Of a stretch of DNA of 64,000 nucleotides, positions 40,510 through 47,826 are shown in pieces. Position 1 is the first letter of the stretch. Each line of letters opens with the position of its first letter. This stretch comes from VRUE01 sp963717375 (GTDB lineage Bacteria; Actinomycetota; Thermoleophilia; Solirubrobacterales; 70-9). The stretch lies in NCBI GenBank assembly GCA_963717375.1, contig OY970329.1, positions 2,232,001-2,296,000 on the forward strand, written 5' to 3'. A model generated the notes under the pieces. The model was not told the origin of the DNA and made no database searches. It was given only the letters and a program-made list of their open reading frames with translations. The position numbers and the translations under genes are program-made.

Positions 40510-41702
40510 CCCGCGTTCTCATTCTCTCCTGGGAGTACCCGCCTCTGATCGAGGGCGGCTTGGCCCGCCATGTGCGCAAGCTCTCCGAGGCGCTGGTCGA
40601 GCGCGACGTCGAGGTCCACGTCCTCACCCGCGGGGGGGAGGAGTCGCCGGCCGAGGAGCGCCGCGGCGGTGTCTTCATCCATCGCATCCGCGAGCCCAAG
40701 CGCCCGACTGACCTCGGCGAGTTCGTCGCCTGGGTCGAGCGGATGAACTCGGACATGCTCGCCGCCGGGGTCGAGCTCGGCGATCGCTACAGCTTCGATC
40801 TCGTGCACGGTCACGACTGGCTCGTCGCCAACGCCTGCGACCACCTCGCCAAGCGCTTCGACGCGCCGCTGCTGATGACGATCCACGCCACCGAGCACGG
40901 CCGCCACCAAGGCTGGGTCGACAAGCATCCCCAGACCTACATCCACGGGGTCGAGCGCTGGATTACCAACCGCTCCGACCGCGTGATCGCCTGCTCGCAC
41001 TACATGCGCGAGCAGATCGCCGACATCTTCGGCGTCGACGAGGAGCGGGTCTCGGTTATTCCCAACGGGATCGACCCCGACGACCTGCAGCCGCAGGACC
41101 CGGCCGAGTTGACCCGGCTGCGGGCGGAGTTCGCCGCTCCGGAGGAGAAGCTGGTGCTGCTGATCGGCAGGCTCGTCTACGAGAAGGGATTCCAGCTGGC
41201 GCTGGAGGCGATGCCGCGGCTGATCGAGGAGGTCCCCGGCACCCGCTTCCTGATTGCCGGCTCCGGCACCCACGAGGCGGAGCTGCACAAGCAAGCGGAG
41301 GAGCTGGGCCTGATGGAGCACGGCACCTTTCTCGGCTGGATCGGTGACGACGTCCTGCACTCGCTCTACCGGATCGCCGACCTCACCGTGGTGCCCTCGA
41401 TCTACGAGCCCTTCGGCTTGGTCGCGCTCGAGGCGATGGCCTCGGGCTGCCCCTGCATCGTCGCCGACACCGGCGGCTTGCGCGAGGTCGTTCCCCACGA
41501 GGAGGCCGGCCTGCGCTTCCGCGCCCACGATCCCGAAGCCCTTGCCGAGGTCGCGATCCGCGTCCTCTCCGACGACGAGCTGGGTCGCAGCCTGGTCGAG
41601 GAAGCCTACGAGCACCTGCGTCGCTTCGACTGGGGCGACGTCGCTGAGCAGACCGCCGCGGTCTACGCCGACCTTGCCGGTGCCAAGCTGGGCCCCGCCT
41701 GA
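40506..41702 (+). CDS. GT4-family glycosyltransferase, glycogen-synthase-like
   Basis: 398 residues with two Rossmann domains (GT-B fold). The N-terminal LILSWEYPPLIEGGLARHVR carries the glycine loop of glycogen synthases, and DLVHGHDWLVANACDHLAKR and MTIHATEHGRHQG follow. The C-terminal domain has VLLIGRLVYEKGFQLALEAM and the retaining motif IYEPFGLVALEAMASGCP (EX7E). It would transfer glucose from a nucleotide sugar (ADP-, GDP- or UDP-Glc) to an alpha-glucan. It overlaps the GH57 gene by 4 bp. Confidence 0.89.
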   Translation: MTRVLILSWEYPPLIEGGLARHVRKLSEALVERDVEVHVLTRGGEESPAEERRGGVFIHRIREPKRPTDLGEFVAWVERMNSDMLAAGVELGDRYSFDLVHGHDWLVANACDHLAKRFDAPLLMTIHATEHGRHQGWVDKHPQTYIHGVERWITNRSDRVIACSHYMREQIADIFGVDEERVSVIPNGIDPDDLQPQDPAELTRLRAEFAAPEEKLVLLIGRLVYEKGFQLALEAMPRLIEEVPGTRFLIAGSGTHEAELHKQAEELGLMEHGTFLGWIGDDVLHSLYRIADLTVVPSIYEPFGLVALEAMASGCPCIVADTGGLREVVPHEEAGLRFRAHDPEALAEVAIRVLSDDELGRSLVEEAYEHLRRFDWGDVAEQTAAVYADLAGAKLGPA

Positions 41703-41717
41703 GCGGCGAGGCCGGCT

Positions 41718-41975
41718 TTACTCCTCCTCTTTGAACTTCCCGATCCGGGTGCCGCCGGGATCCCAGGTCATGCCGGCGAGCAGTTCGTCAGCCGAGACCT
41801 CGAGCGCACCGGTCAGCTTGATCAGCGTGTCAACGCGGGCCAGCCGCAGCCCGCGCTCAAGCTGACTGATCTCAGTCCGGTGCAGCGAGGCGCGCACGCT
41901 GAGCTCGTCCTGGGAGAGATCGGCGCGCTTGCGGCAGCGGGCCAGGTTGTCTCCGAAGCGGGCGGCGATGTCCAC
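41718..41975 (-). CDS. XRE-family helix-turn-helix regulator
   Basis: 85 residues, almost entirely a lambda-repressor-like HTH: FGDNLARCRKRADLSQDELS (residues 7-26), then LHRTEISQLERGLRLARVDT and a closing helix (LIKLTGALEVSADELLAG). It is divergent from vapBC, with a nested palindrome between them that may be its operator. Target genes are unknown. Confidence 0.87.
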   Translation of the reverse strand: MDIAARFGDNLARCRKRADLSQDELSVRASLHRTEISQLERGLRLARVDTLIKLTGALEVSADELLAGMTWDPGGTRIGKFKEEE

Positions 41976-42063
41976 GGCATCATCCTTCCTAGGGCGGTTG
42001 CCTCCACCTTCATCTCTGCGGCTATCCGCCTTAGGCCACTCCGCCGAACCCGCTTGGCGGAAC

Positions 42064-42100
42064 CTATCAGATTACAGACGATTGTCTGCATTTCTGATAG
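42064..42100. promoter_or_regulatory. Nested palindrome between XRE gene and vapBC
   Basis: CTATCAGA (42064-42071) mirrors TCTGATAG (42093-42100). Inside, CAGAC (42075-42079) mirrors GTCTG (42084-42088), with 3 nt between the levels on each side. It sits in an AT-rich gap between divergent genes. It suits an operator for the XRE regulator or the VapBC complex; on RNA it would be a hairpin in a leader. Confidence 0.55.
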
Positions 42101-42144
42101 CCTGCTTGCATAGCGTTGTGTTGTGAAAATCGAGGAGGTCGTCG

Positions 42145-42189
42145 ATGCCTAACCTTGTTGAGTGCGAGAAATCGGAGTCGGGAAGTTGA
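42145..42189 (+). CDS. Possible 14-codon leader ORF overlapping vapB
   Basis: ATG at 42145 has the best ribosome-binding site in the area (GAGGAGG at 42132-42138) and encodes MPNLVECEKSESGS before TGA 42187-42189. The vapB GTG (42162) lies inside it in another frame and has no good site of its own. It may be a coupling leader, or the original vapB start separated by an early frameshift, since MPNL-type starts are common in VapB proteins. Confidence 0.35.
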   Translation: MPNLVECEKSESGS

Positions 42190-42437
42190 AGGCGAATCTG
42201 AGCAGTGTGCTGCGCGATGTCGAGGCGGGCGAGCAGGTGAGAGTTACCTCGCGTGGCCGCCCGGTGGCCGACCTGGTGCCGGCGGTGCCCGAGCACGGTG
42301 GGGCGATGAAGAAACTGATCGCCGAAGGCCGCGTCACGCCTGCAACCCAGCCCCTCCCTATGAGCCCGCCATCGCCCAGGGATACGGGCCGGTCGGCGTC
42401 GGCAATCATCCTCGCCGAGCGCGAAGAAGAGCGTTGA
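42162..42437 (+). CDS. vapB: VapB/Phd-type antitoxin
   Basis: 91 residues from GTG 42162. The Phd-like fold is REIGVGKLKANLSSVLRDVE, then VRVTSRGRPVADLVPAVPEH and a flexible tail ending ASAIILAEREEER, which would occupy the toxin active site. The annotated start is weak (see the overlapping leader ORF). The stop overlaps the toxin start (TTGA), the usual layout of vapBC operons. It represses its own promoter with the toxin as co-repressor in known systems. Confidence 0.82.
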   Translation: MREIGVGKLKANLSSVLRDVEAGEQVRVTSRGRPVADLVPAVPEHGGAMKKLIAEGRVTPATQPLPMSPPSPRDTGRSASAIILAEREEER

Positions 42438-42835
42438 CGCTCTATCTCGACTCGAGCGCGTTGGTCAAGCGCTACGTGAAGGAGGTCGGCAGCGACTCGG
42501 TCATCGAAGTGATGGGTCGCGCGAGCGCCTACAAGATGTGTCGCATCGGCTTCGTCGAGACGATTCGCGCCGTTGCCCGCGGAGGCGAGCCGGAAGACGT
42601 CGAGAGAGTGGAAAGTGACTGGAGTCGTGTGGACGTGATCGAGGTCGACAGGGCCTTGGCAGAGCACGCCGCTGCGCTTGCGGTCGGCCACCGGCTTCGT
42701 ACTCTTGACGCCCTGCATCTGGCGGCGGCGCTGGCGGTAACCGACGAGGACCCTACGTTCGTCACCTGGGATGCCGACCTGCACCGCGCTGCCCGCGAGC
42801 AGGGATTGCGGACCCTGCCGGCCAGGCTCAACTGA
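42434..42835 (+). CDS. vapC: VapC PIN-domain toxin (intact)
   Basis: 133 residues from TTG 42434, the codon overlapping the antitoxin stop. The PIN metal-site acids are visible: Asp in LYLDSSALVKRYVKE, Glu in RIGFVETIRAVARG, Asp in LRTLDALHLAAALAV and Asp in FVTWDADLHRAAREQG. PIN toxins are Mg-dependent RNases, often cutting tRNA. A longer open frame reaching back to 42116 overlaps the antitoxin and is not used. This is the only intact vapC of three in the window. Confidence 0.88.
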   Translation: MTLYLDSSALVKRYVKEVGSDSVIEVMGRASAYKMCRIGFVETIRAVARGGEPEDVERVESDWSRVDVIEVDRALAEHAAALAVGHRLRTLDALHLAAALAVTDEDPTFVTWDADLHRAAREQGLRTLPARLN

Positions 42836-42852
42836 CGCACGGCGGCTTGCTT

Positions 42853-43509
42853 CTAGTCCGGAGGCTGCAGGGTGGTCCAGGCGGAAGGATCGGGCTCGAC
42901 CGGATCGGACCAGCGCAGCTCCTCTGGCGCATCCCTCATCCTGATCACGCGGGCCGGGATCCCGGCGACGACCGCGTTGGCCGGGACGTCCCTGGTCACG
43001 ACCGAGTTGGTGCCGACGATCGAGTTGTCGCCGACGCTGACGCCGCGCAGGACGCAGGCGCCGTAGCCGATCCAGACGTTGGAGCCGACCTCGACGTCGC
43101 GCTTGTAGATGCCCTGGACGCGGATCGGGCGCTCGACTTCGACCACGCCGTGATCGAAGTCGATGAACATCGCCCGGTCGGCGATCACGCACTGCTCGCC
43201 GATCCGCACCCGCTGGTAGGCGGAGATCGTGCACTCCTGCCCCATCACCGTCTTGGCGCCGATCTCGACCCGCCCCTCGTGGCAGCGGATCTTGGTCCCG
43301 TCGCCGATCCAGACGAAGCGGCCGAGATCTAGTTTGCCCTTGCGGCCGATCTCGAGTTCGAGCCCGCGGCCGAGGAAGACGAGGCCGTTCGTGCTCCAGC
43401 GGCGGCCGGCGGCGGTCAGCAGCCGCCGCCACGAGTAGCGCCACAGCAGCTGGCCGTAGCGGTGGTTGAGCATTCCGTTGCGGGAGAGGAAGCGGATGGT
43501 TCGGATCAC
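42853..43509 (-). CDS. Hexapeptide-repeat acyltransferase (LbH, sugar O-acetyltransferase-like)
   Basis: 218 residues. After an N-terminal basic helix region (RFLSRNGMLNHRYGQLLWRY), a left-handed beta-helix is built from hexapeptide repeats (LDLGRFVWIGDGTKI, VEIGAKTVMG, VEVGSNVWIGYGACVLRG, NSIVGTNSVVTRDVPANAVV), ending GIPARVIRMR. The final part is typical of maltose/galactoside or polysaccharide O-acetyltransferases. It is probably involved in decorating cell-surface glycans with acetyl-CoA. It is divergent from meaB. Confidence 0.87.
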   Translation of the reverse strand: MIRTIRFLSRNGMLNHRYGQLLWRYSWRRLLTAAGRRWSTNGLVFLGRGLELEIGRKGKLDLGRFVWIGDGTKIRCHEGRVEIGAKTVMGQECTISAYQRVRIGEQCVIADRAMFIDFDHGVVEVERPIRVQGIYKRDVEVGSNVWIGYGACVLRGVSVGDNSIVGTNSVVTRDVPANAVVAGIPARVIRMRDAPEELRWSDPVEPDPSAWTTLQPPD

Positions 43510-43538
43510 GGCGGCGAGGACTCTAGACTCACCGGGCC

Positions 43539-44501
43539 TTGACCGACGTCGCCAAGACCGCGCCGCTCTCCGAGCGGCTCATTGCCGGGGACAAGCGTGC
43601 CCTGGCGCGGGCGATCACGCTGATCGAGTCCGACGACCCCGCCGGCTGGGAGTTGGTGCGCGAGGTCTACCCACGGACGGGCAAGGCGCGGATCGTCGGC
43701 TTCACCGGCCCGCCCGGGGTCGGCAAGAGCACCCTGATTGGAGCGCTGACGGCGGAGCTGCGCAAGGCCGAGCGCCAGGTCGCGGTGCTCTCGATCGATC
43801 CCTCCAGCCCCTTCACCCACGGTGCCCTGCTTGGCGACCGGATCCGACTCTCCGACCACTTCCTCGACCCCGGCGTCTTCATCCGCTCGATGGCTTCGCG
43901 CGGCGCCCTCGGCGGCCTCTCTGAGGCGGCGCTGCAGGTGGCACTGGCGATGGACGCGGCGGGCAAGGACGACGTCCTGATCGAGACCGTCGGCGTCGGT
44001 CAGGCCGAGATCGACATCGTCGACCACGCCGACACGATCGTGCTGGCGCTGATGCCGGGCTCGGGCGACTCGATCCAGGCGCTGAAGGCCGGGGTGATGG
44101 AGATCCCCGACGTGATCGTCGTCAACAAGGCCGACCACCCGATGACCGACACGATGGTGCGCGAGGTCCGCGGCGTTTTGGCGCTTTCGCATGACCCGGA
44201 GGGCTGGAAGGTTCCGATTCTGCGCACCGAGGCAGCTCGAGGCGAGGGTGTGGCCGAGCTCGCCGAGGCGATCGATGAGCACCGCGCCTTCATCGAGGCG
44301 GCGGGCACCCTGGACGAGCGGCGCGCCCGCAACCTGCGCAACGAGGTGCTGGGCATCGCGACCTCGAGGATGCGGCGGCGGATGGAGGCGACCGCCGCCG
44401 GTGATCCCGAGACCGAGGCGCTGTTGGATCGGGTGGTGAGCCGAGAGCTCGATCCCGCCAGCGCCGCCTCGGAGCTGCTGGAGCGGCAGGCTGGTGAGTG
44501 A
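43539..44501 (+). CDS. meaB: MeaB/ArgK-family GTPase, B12-mutase chaperone
   Basis: 320 residues, TTG start at 43539. It is a SIMIBI G3E GTPase with P-loop GFTGPPGVGKSTLIGALTAE, VLSIDPSSPFTHGALLGDR, IETVGVGQAEIDIVDHADT (Walker B and switch), NKADHP (G4), and a C-terminal dimerisation arm (ARNLRNEVLGIATSRMRRRM). MeaB proteins load or protect adenosylcobalamin in methylmalonyl- or isobutyryl-CoA mutase. The likely client is the mutase at 59449-61505, about 16 kb downstream, rather than an adjacent gene. Confidence 0.93.
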   Translation: MTDVAKTAPLSERLIAGDKRALARAITLIESDDPAGWELVREVYPRTGKARIVGFTGPPGVGKSTLIGALTAELRKAERQVAVLSIDPSSPFTHGALLGDRIRLSDHFLDPGVFIRSMASRGALGGLSEAALQVALAMDAAGKDDVLIETVGVGQAEIDIVDHADTIVLALMPGSGDSIQALKAGVMEIPDVIVVNKADHPMTDTMVREVRGVLALSHDPEGWKVPILRTEAARGEGVAELAEAIDEHRAFIEAAGTLDERRARNLRNEVLGIATSRMRRRMEATAAGDPETEALLDRVVSRELDPASAASELLERQAGE

Positions 44502-44895
44502 GCCCGTGGCCGTCGCGCCGCTTTCGCTGACGGAGGCGAGGGGCTGGGTCGGCAGCCAGGTCGACGATGCCGACGGAGCGGAGATCGGCGAGGTCCACGG
44601 GATCTTCGCCGACGCGGCCAGCGACGCGCCGACCTGGCTGATCGCCAAGCAGGGACGCCGCCGCGGGCCGATGGTGGCGATCCCGTTGCGCGATTGCGCC
44701 GCCTGGCCCGGCCGGGTCTGGGTCGCCCACGATCGCGAGACGGTCCGCGACGCGCCGGTCGTCGATCCGACCCGTCCGTTGCTGCGCGAGCATGAGCTGA
44801 CGATCTGTGCCCACTACGGCATCGGCGAGCGCGTCGGCCGCGCCGCCGAGGTGGTCGGGCGGCCCGCCTCCTCGGTCACTTCCAAACCCTCCTAG
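44494..44895 (+). CDS. PRC-barrel domain protein
   Basis: 133 residues, GTG start overlapping meaB by 8 bp. The PRC-barrel pattern is ARGWVGSQVDDADGAEIGEV (residues 15-34), then HGIFADAASDAPTWLIAKQG and VAIPLRDCAAWPGRVWVAHD. A second part (LLREHELTICAHYGIGERVG) is predicted helical. PRC-barrels occur in RNA-processing and photosynthetic proteins and in small stress-linked proteins of actinobacteria; no specific role can be given. It converges on the secreted-protein gene at 44892 with a 4-bp overlap. Confidence 0.75.
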   Translation: MSEPVAVAPLSLTEARGWVGSQVDDADGAEIGEVHGIFADAASDAPTWLIAKQGRRRGPMVAIPLRDCAAWPGRVWVAHDRETVRDAPVVDPTRPLLREHELTICAHYGIGERVGRAAEVVGRPASSVTSKPS

Positions 44896-45914
44896 AACTC
44901 GACGTCGGCGGCGCCGGACTCGTTGGCAGTGACGCCGGAGACCGCGTTGGCGGAGCGGTCGTAAGGAGTTGTCGCCGGGCCCCAGGCCATCGTGCTGGGA
45001 GTCGTCACGGTCAGTGCGTTATTCCCCGCGTGGGTGCCGAGGACAATCGTCACCACCCCGCCCGAGATCGACATCGTCGAGGCGACGCCGGAGGCGCCGA
45101 AGGTCATCGTCCCGTTGAGCAGCGCCAGCGTCTTCGCCACGTATTGCTGTTTGAGGTCAACCGCTCCGAGCGGCAGCGCAGTCGTGTTCGTCGCGTCGAA
45201 GACCTGCAGGCCCTCGGTCTGCCCCAGTAGCCCGCCGAGCAGGGCGATCCCGGTCGTGACGCGGGCTACGACGTTGGTCGGGCTCCCGTTCCAGCCGGAG
45301 ATGATCGATTCGGGCTCGATCGGCTCGCTGTAGGTGAGGATGACCGTGTCGCCCTGCTCGGCCCTGCCGGCGGTGCCGCCGCTGGTATTGGTCGCCTGGA
45401 TGTCGGAACCGAGAGGCGCGGTGTTGTCAACCGTCGCCGGCCAACTAGTGCTGGCGGCGTTGGAGGCTTTATCGACGGTTTCGATCGAATAGGAGACGCC
45501 GCCCCCCGGAAGGGCGAGGTCGGCGGTCTGCTGGGCGCTGCGGTAGTTGTAGCTCTGGCCGCCGGCGCTGAATGAGCCGGGGGAGAGGGGTACCGCGCTC
45601 GCGCCGGCCGTGAGGCTGGAGAGGTTGGCCGTGACGCCGGCCGTCCCGCTCGCCGGATTGCCGCTGTCGGTCACGTTGGCGTAGGCGAAGTAGGTGCCGC
45701 CTTTTTTGACGAAGCCGGTGCTGCCACCCTGGGTCTTGCCGATCGCCGAAGGCGCTACCGCCGGAGCGCGGAAGTCCGGAGCCGCGGTTACCAAGTTCCC
45801 CGGGCTGTCCGTCGGCGAGCGAAAGGCCGCGGCGGTAGATCCCACCGAGACGATCAGCGCAGTGGCGGCGAGTGCGAGCGGAAGCCGGGCGCTGCCGAGC
45901 CTAAGAGGGCGCAC
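44892..45914 (-). CDS. Secreted Ig/adhesin-like protein, last gene of the SipW/TasA-like operon
   Basis: 340 residues. The signal segment LPLALAATALIVSVGSTAAA leads into FRSPTDSPGNLVTAAPDF, which shares the (T)DxPGNxVxA pattern with the TasA-like protein at 46961-47539. This suggests processing by the same signal peptidase. The mature part is Ser/Thr/Ala/Gly-rich and beta-rich, with repeat-like units (YSIETVDKASNAASTSWPAT and a SEPIEPESIISGWNG adhesin-type segment). It overlaps sipW by 14 bp. It is probably surface-displayed; function unknown. Confidence 0.78.
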   Translation of the reverse strand: MRPLRLGSARLPLALAATALIVSVGSTAAAFRSPTDSPGNLVTAAPDFRAPAVAPSAIGKTQGGSTGFVKKGGTYFAYANVTDSGNPASGTAGVTANLSSLTAGASAVPLSPGSFSAGGQSYNYRSAQQTADLALPGGGVSYSIETVDKASNAASTSWPATVDNTAPLGSDIQATNTSGGTAGRAEQGDTVILTYSEPIEPESIISGWNGSPTNVVARVTTGIALLGGLLGQTEGLQVFDATNTTALPLGAVDLKQQYVAKTLALLNGTMTFGASGVASTMSISGGVVTIVLGTHAGNNALTVTTPSTMAWGPATTPYDRSANAVSGVTANESGAADVEF

Positions 45915-46446
45915 CGTGGGCCTCCGCCCGCGGTCCGGGGCTCCCGCGGGGCCGCCAAACCCTGAAGATCTCCCAGCCGGCGAGGAGCAGTAGCGGCAGC
46001 AGCACGATCGCGATCAGGCCAAGGGGAGTCTTCACCAGCATCACGACGTAGCCGATCGCCGGGATCCGCCACTGCGGCTGTCCCAGCTCTCCGCCTGCGC
46101 CGATCGACCAGCGCTGCACCCCGTTGTCGGCGTCGCCCTTGGTGGTGAAGACGAGCTTCTGGCCACGGGCCTCGACGCTGCGCACCCTGTGGGTGATCGA
46201 CCTGTCGCTGCCCGGCTCGTGGAAGGTGACGATCTGGCCGATCTTCACCTGGCGCGGCTCGATGCCACGCTCGATCAGCACGTCACCGGGCGAGAAGGCA
46301 GGTTCCATGCTGCCGGAGAGGACGACGACCGCGCGCTCGCCGAGCAGCAGCGACCCGGCGATCGCCAGCAGCAGGGCCGCGGCGAAGCCGGCCCCGAGCC
46401 AGCCGGCCAGCGTCAGCGACCGACGTGCGAGTCGCAGGCGGCTCAC
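45901..46446 (-). CDS. sipW: ER-type signal peptidase I (SipW-like)
   Basis: 181 residues from the GTG at 46446, which overlaps the upstream stop (GTGA). An N-terminal membrane helix (LAGWLGAGFAAALLLAIAGS) precedes VVVLSGSMEPAFSPGDVLIE with nucleophile Ser46. DRSITHRVRSVE supplies His86 where bacterial-type enzymes have Lys, and TTKGDADN supplies Asp105. A C-terminal helix follows (TPLGLIAIVLLPLLLLAGW). Ser-His-Asp enzymes of the S26B group, such as Bacillus SipW, process TasA-type fibre proteins. The flanking genes encode such proteins. Confidence 0.88.
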   Translation of the reverse strand: MSRLRLARRSLTLAGWLGAGFAAALLLAIAGSLLLGERAVVVLSGSMEPAFSPGDVLIERGIEPRQVKIGQIVTFHEPGSDRSITHRVRSVEARGQKLVFTTKGDADNGVQRWSIGAGGELGQPQWRIPAIGYVVMLVKTPLGLIAIVLLPLLLLAGWEIFRVWRPRGSPGPRAEAHGAPS

Positions 46447-46955
46447 CGGCCGCCCCCCAGCGGTTGCGAGCGCGGTTCGAGCGTCACGTCGAGAATGCGG
46501 CCGCGGTAGCCGATCGCCTCGGGCGGCATCCAAGCGCTCACCTCGATCCGACGGGAGGTCCCTGCGGGGATCTCGATCCCCGGGCCCCGCGGCCGCTCGA
46601 GGGAGGCCAGCGTGCCGGCGGCGAGGGTCCGACCGCCGCCGGAGACGCGCAGCCGCACGGTTCTCGCCAGTCCTTTCGCCGAGGGCAGCGCGACCGGGCG
46701 GACGAGGAGGTCGCGGCCGGCGATGTTGCTCATCTCGATGGCTCCCTGGGCGGCCTCGTCGCCCGCCTGCATCGCGCGAGCGGAGGCGATGACCCCGGCC
46801 GTGTCGACGGTCAGCTCACCCGGTGGCACCACGATCAGACGCAGGTCGAGCCCCGGCGGCGAGCCTGATGTCGGCAGGCGCCAAGCGGCCAGGGCCAGCA
46901 GGCAGAGGCCGACGCCGGCGACCGTCGCGACCAGCTTGCCGAGATCCGCCTTCAT
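46443..46955 (-). CDS. Membrane-anchored TasA/camelysin-like protein
   Basis: 170 residues from the ATG at 46955. An N-terminal hydrophobic helix (LVATVAGVGLCLLALAAW) is followed by an extracellular beta-rich domain. Its order is a short AGD turn, then GAIEMSNIAGRDLLVRPVAL, VRLRVSGGGRTLAAGTLASL and EIPAGTSRRIEVSAWMPPEA. This order of N-x-G, GTL and closing strand resembles the TasA/CalY (camelysin) fold, but identity is low. It lies 5 bp after the TasA-like gene and overlaps sipW. It may anchor or initiate the fibre. Confidence 0.6.
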   Translation of the reverse strand: MKADLGKLVATVAGVGLCLLALAAWRLPTSGSPPGLDLRLIVVPPGELTVDTAGVIASARAMQAGDEAAQGAIEMSNIAGRDLLVRPVALPSAKGLARTVRLRVSGGGRTLAAGTLASLERPRGPGIEIPAGTSRRIEVSAWMPPEAIGYRGRILDVTLEPRSQPLGGGR

Positions 46956-46960
46956 GAGAA

Positions 46961-47539
46961 TTACTGGCTTTGCGCCTCCCACCGGATTGTGTGGCTCCCG
47001 GTGGTGGCTCCCTGCGCCGAGTCGGGCGCACTGGCGGAGACCGATGCGGTGACGCGGTAGACGACGGAGTCTTCTTTGGTCCATTTGGAGCTGCTGCCGG
47101 GGTAGTCGACGACGCCTCCGGAGTAGCTCGTCGGGAAGCTCGAAAGCGCGCCGTCGTAGATCGCCCCGCCGGCGTCTGGCGTGAATCCGGTGCAGCTCGG
47201 GAAGCTGGGCGAGGCTTGCGCGCCGGGCTCGATTTTGAGGTTGACGTAGGGGCCGAGCGCGCCGATCGTGCTCGGCGTGTAGAGCCGCACGTCAGCGTCG
47301 AGCGAACCGGTGTAGACGACCCGGATGCACGACGTCTGGCTGCTCCCCGGCTTGGCGTTGGATATGCCGTAGAGGCTGGCGCCGGCGTCGTTGTCGGCCA
47401 GCACCACCGTGCCGGCGGCGACGACGTTGCCCGGGTTGTCGGTCTGGCTGGAGAAAGCCGAAAAGGCGCCGATCGCGCCGACCAGGCAGACAGCGCCCAA
47501 GATCAGGGCGGTGCGGATGATTTTGCCGGCGTTGCTCAC
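46961..47539 (-). CDS. TasA/CalY-like secreted fibre protein
   Basis: 192 residues. The signal peptide is LILGAVCLVGAIGAFSAFSS followed by QTDNPGNVVAAGTVVLADND, the arrangement seen after SipW-dependent signal peptides of TasA/camelysin proteins. The mature domain has ISNAKPGSSQTSCIRVVYTG and SLDADVRLYTPSTIG, typical of the TasA beta-sandwich, plus two Cys. In Bacillus, TasA forms biofilm matrix fibres after SipW processing. It is first in a four-gene operon with a SipW-like peptidase. An AAAGGGAA ribosome-binding site precedes the ATG. Confidence 0.77.
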   Translation of the reverse strand: MSNAGKIIRTALILGAVCLVGAIGAFSAFSSQTDNPGNVVAAGTVVLADNDAGASLYGISNAKPGSSQTSCIRVVYTGSLDADVRLYTPSTIGALGPYVNLKIEPGAQASPSFPSCTGFTPDAGGAIYDGALSSFPTSYSGGVVDYPGSSSKWTKEDSVVYRVTASVSASAPDSAQGATTGSHTIRWEAQSQ

Positions 47540-47826
47540 GGTTCCCTTTCGTCGATTTGGCTTGGCAATTGGCCATATCGACCTGACGGTGAAAATCCTT
47601 AACGCTCAAAAGAATTAATTTGACTGAACGGGGTGTTTCCCGCTTTACAGACAGGATGTCCAGTTAGCGAGTACTGAATTACGGCATGATGAGCGGGCCG
47701 GCCGTGCCACCAAGTGGCGGGCCGCGCCGAGGGTTCCGTTACCTCCAAGCCCGCCTTGTAGCGTTTCTTTCTCGTCACATTTTCGCCTTAGCGTGCGCCG
47801 CTCAGATCCCTACGAAGGAGCGAGCG
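47540..47826. other. 287-bp divergent intergenic region, AT-richer
   Basis: This stretch separates the fibre operon (- strand) from the Met/His-rich lipoprotein (+ strand). It is visibly more AT-rich near 47590-47690 (for example AAAGAATTAATTTGAC) and must hold both promoters. A possible + strand pair is TTGACT (47620-47625) with TTTACA 18 bp downstream. No hairpin, riboswitch motif or extra gene was recognised; an open frame beginning at 47686 is just an upstream extension of the lipoprotein frame. Confidence 0.5.

Noticed and set aside
42116..42436. Long N-terminal extension of vapC back to 42116
   Set aside because: It overlaps vapB entirely and the PIN domain starts right after the TTG at 42434, whose overlap with the antitoxin stop is typical of vapBC.
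47686..47826. Longer start of the Met/His lipoprotein at 47686
   Set aside because: The ATG at 47827 has a good ribosome-binding site and is immediately followed by a signal peptide with lipobox, which an extension would bury.
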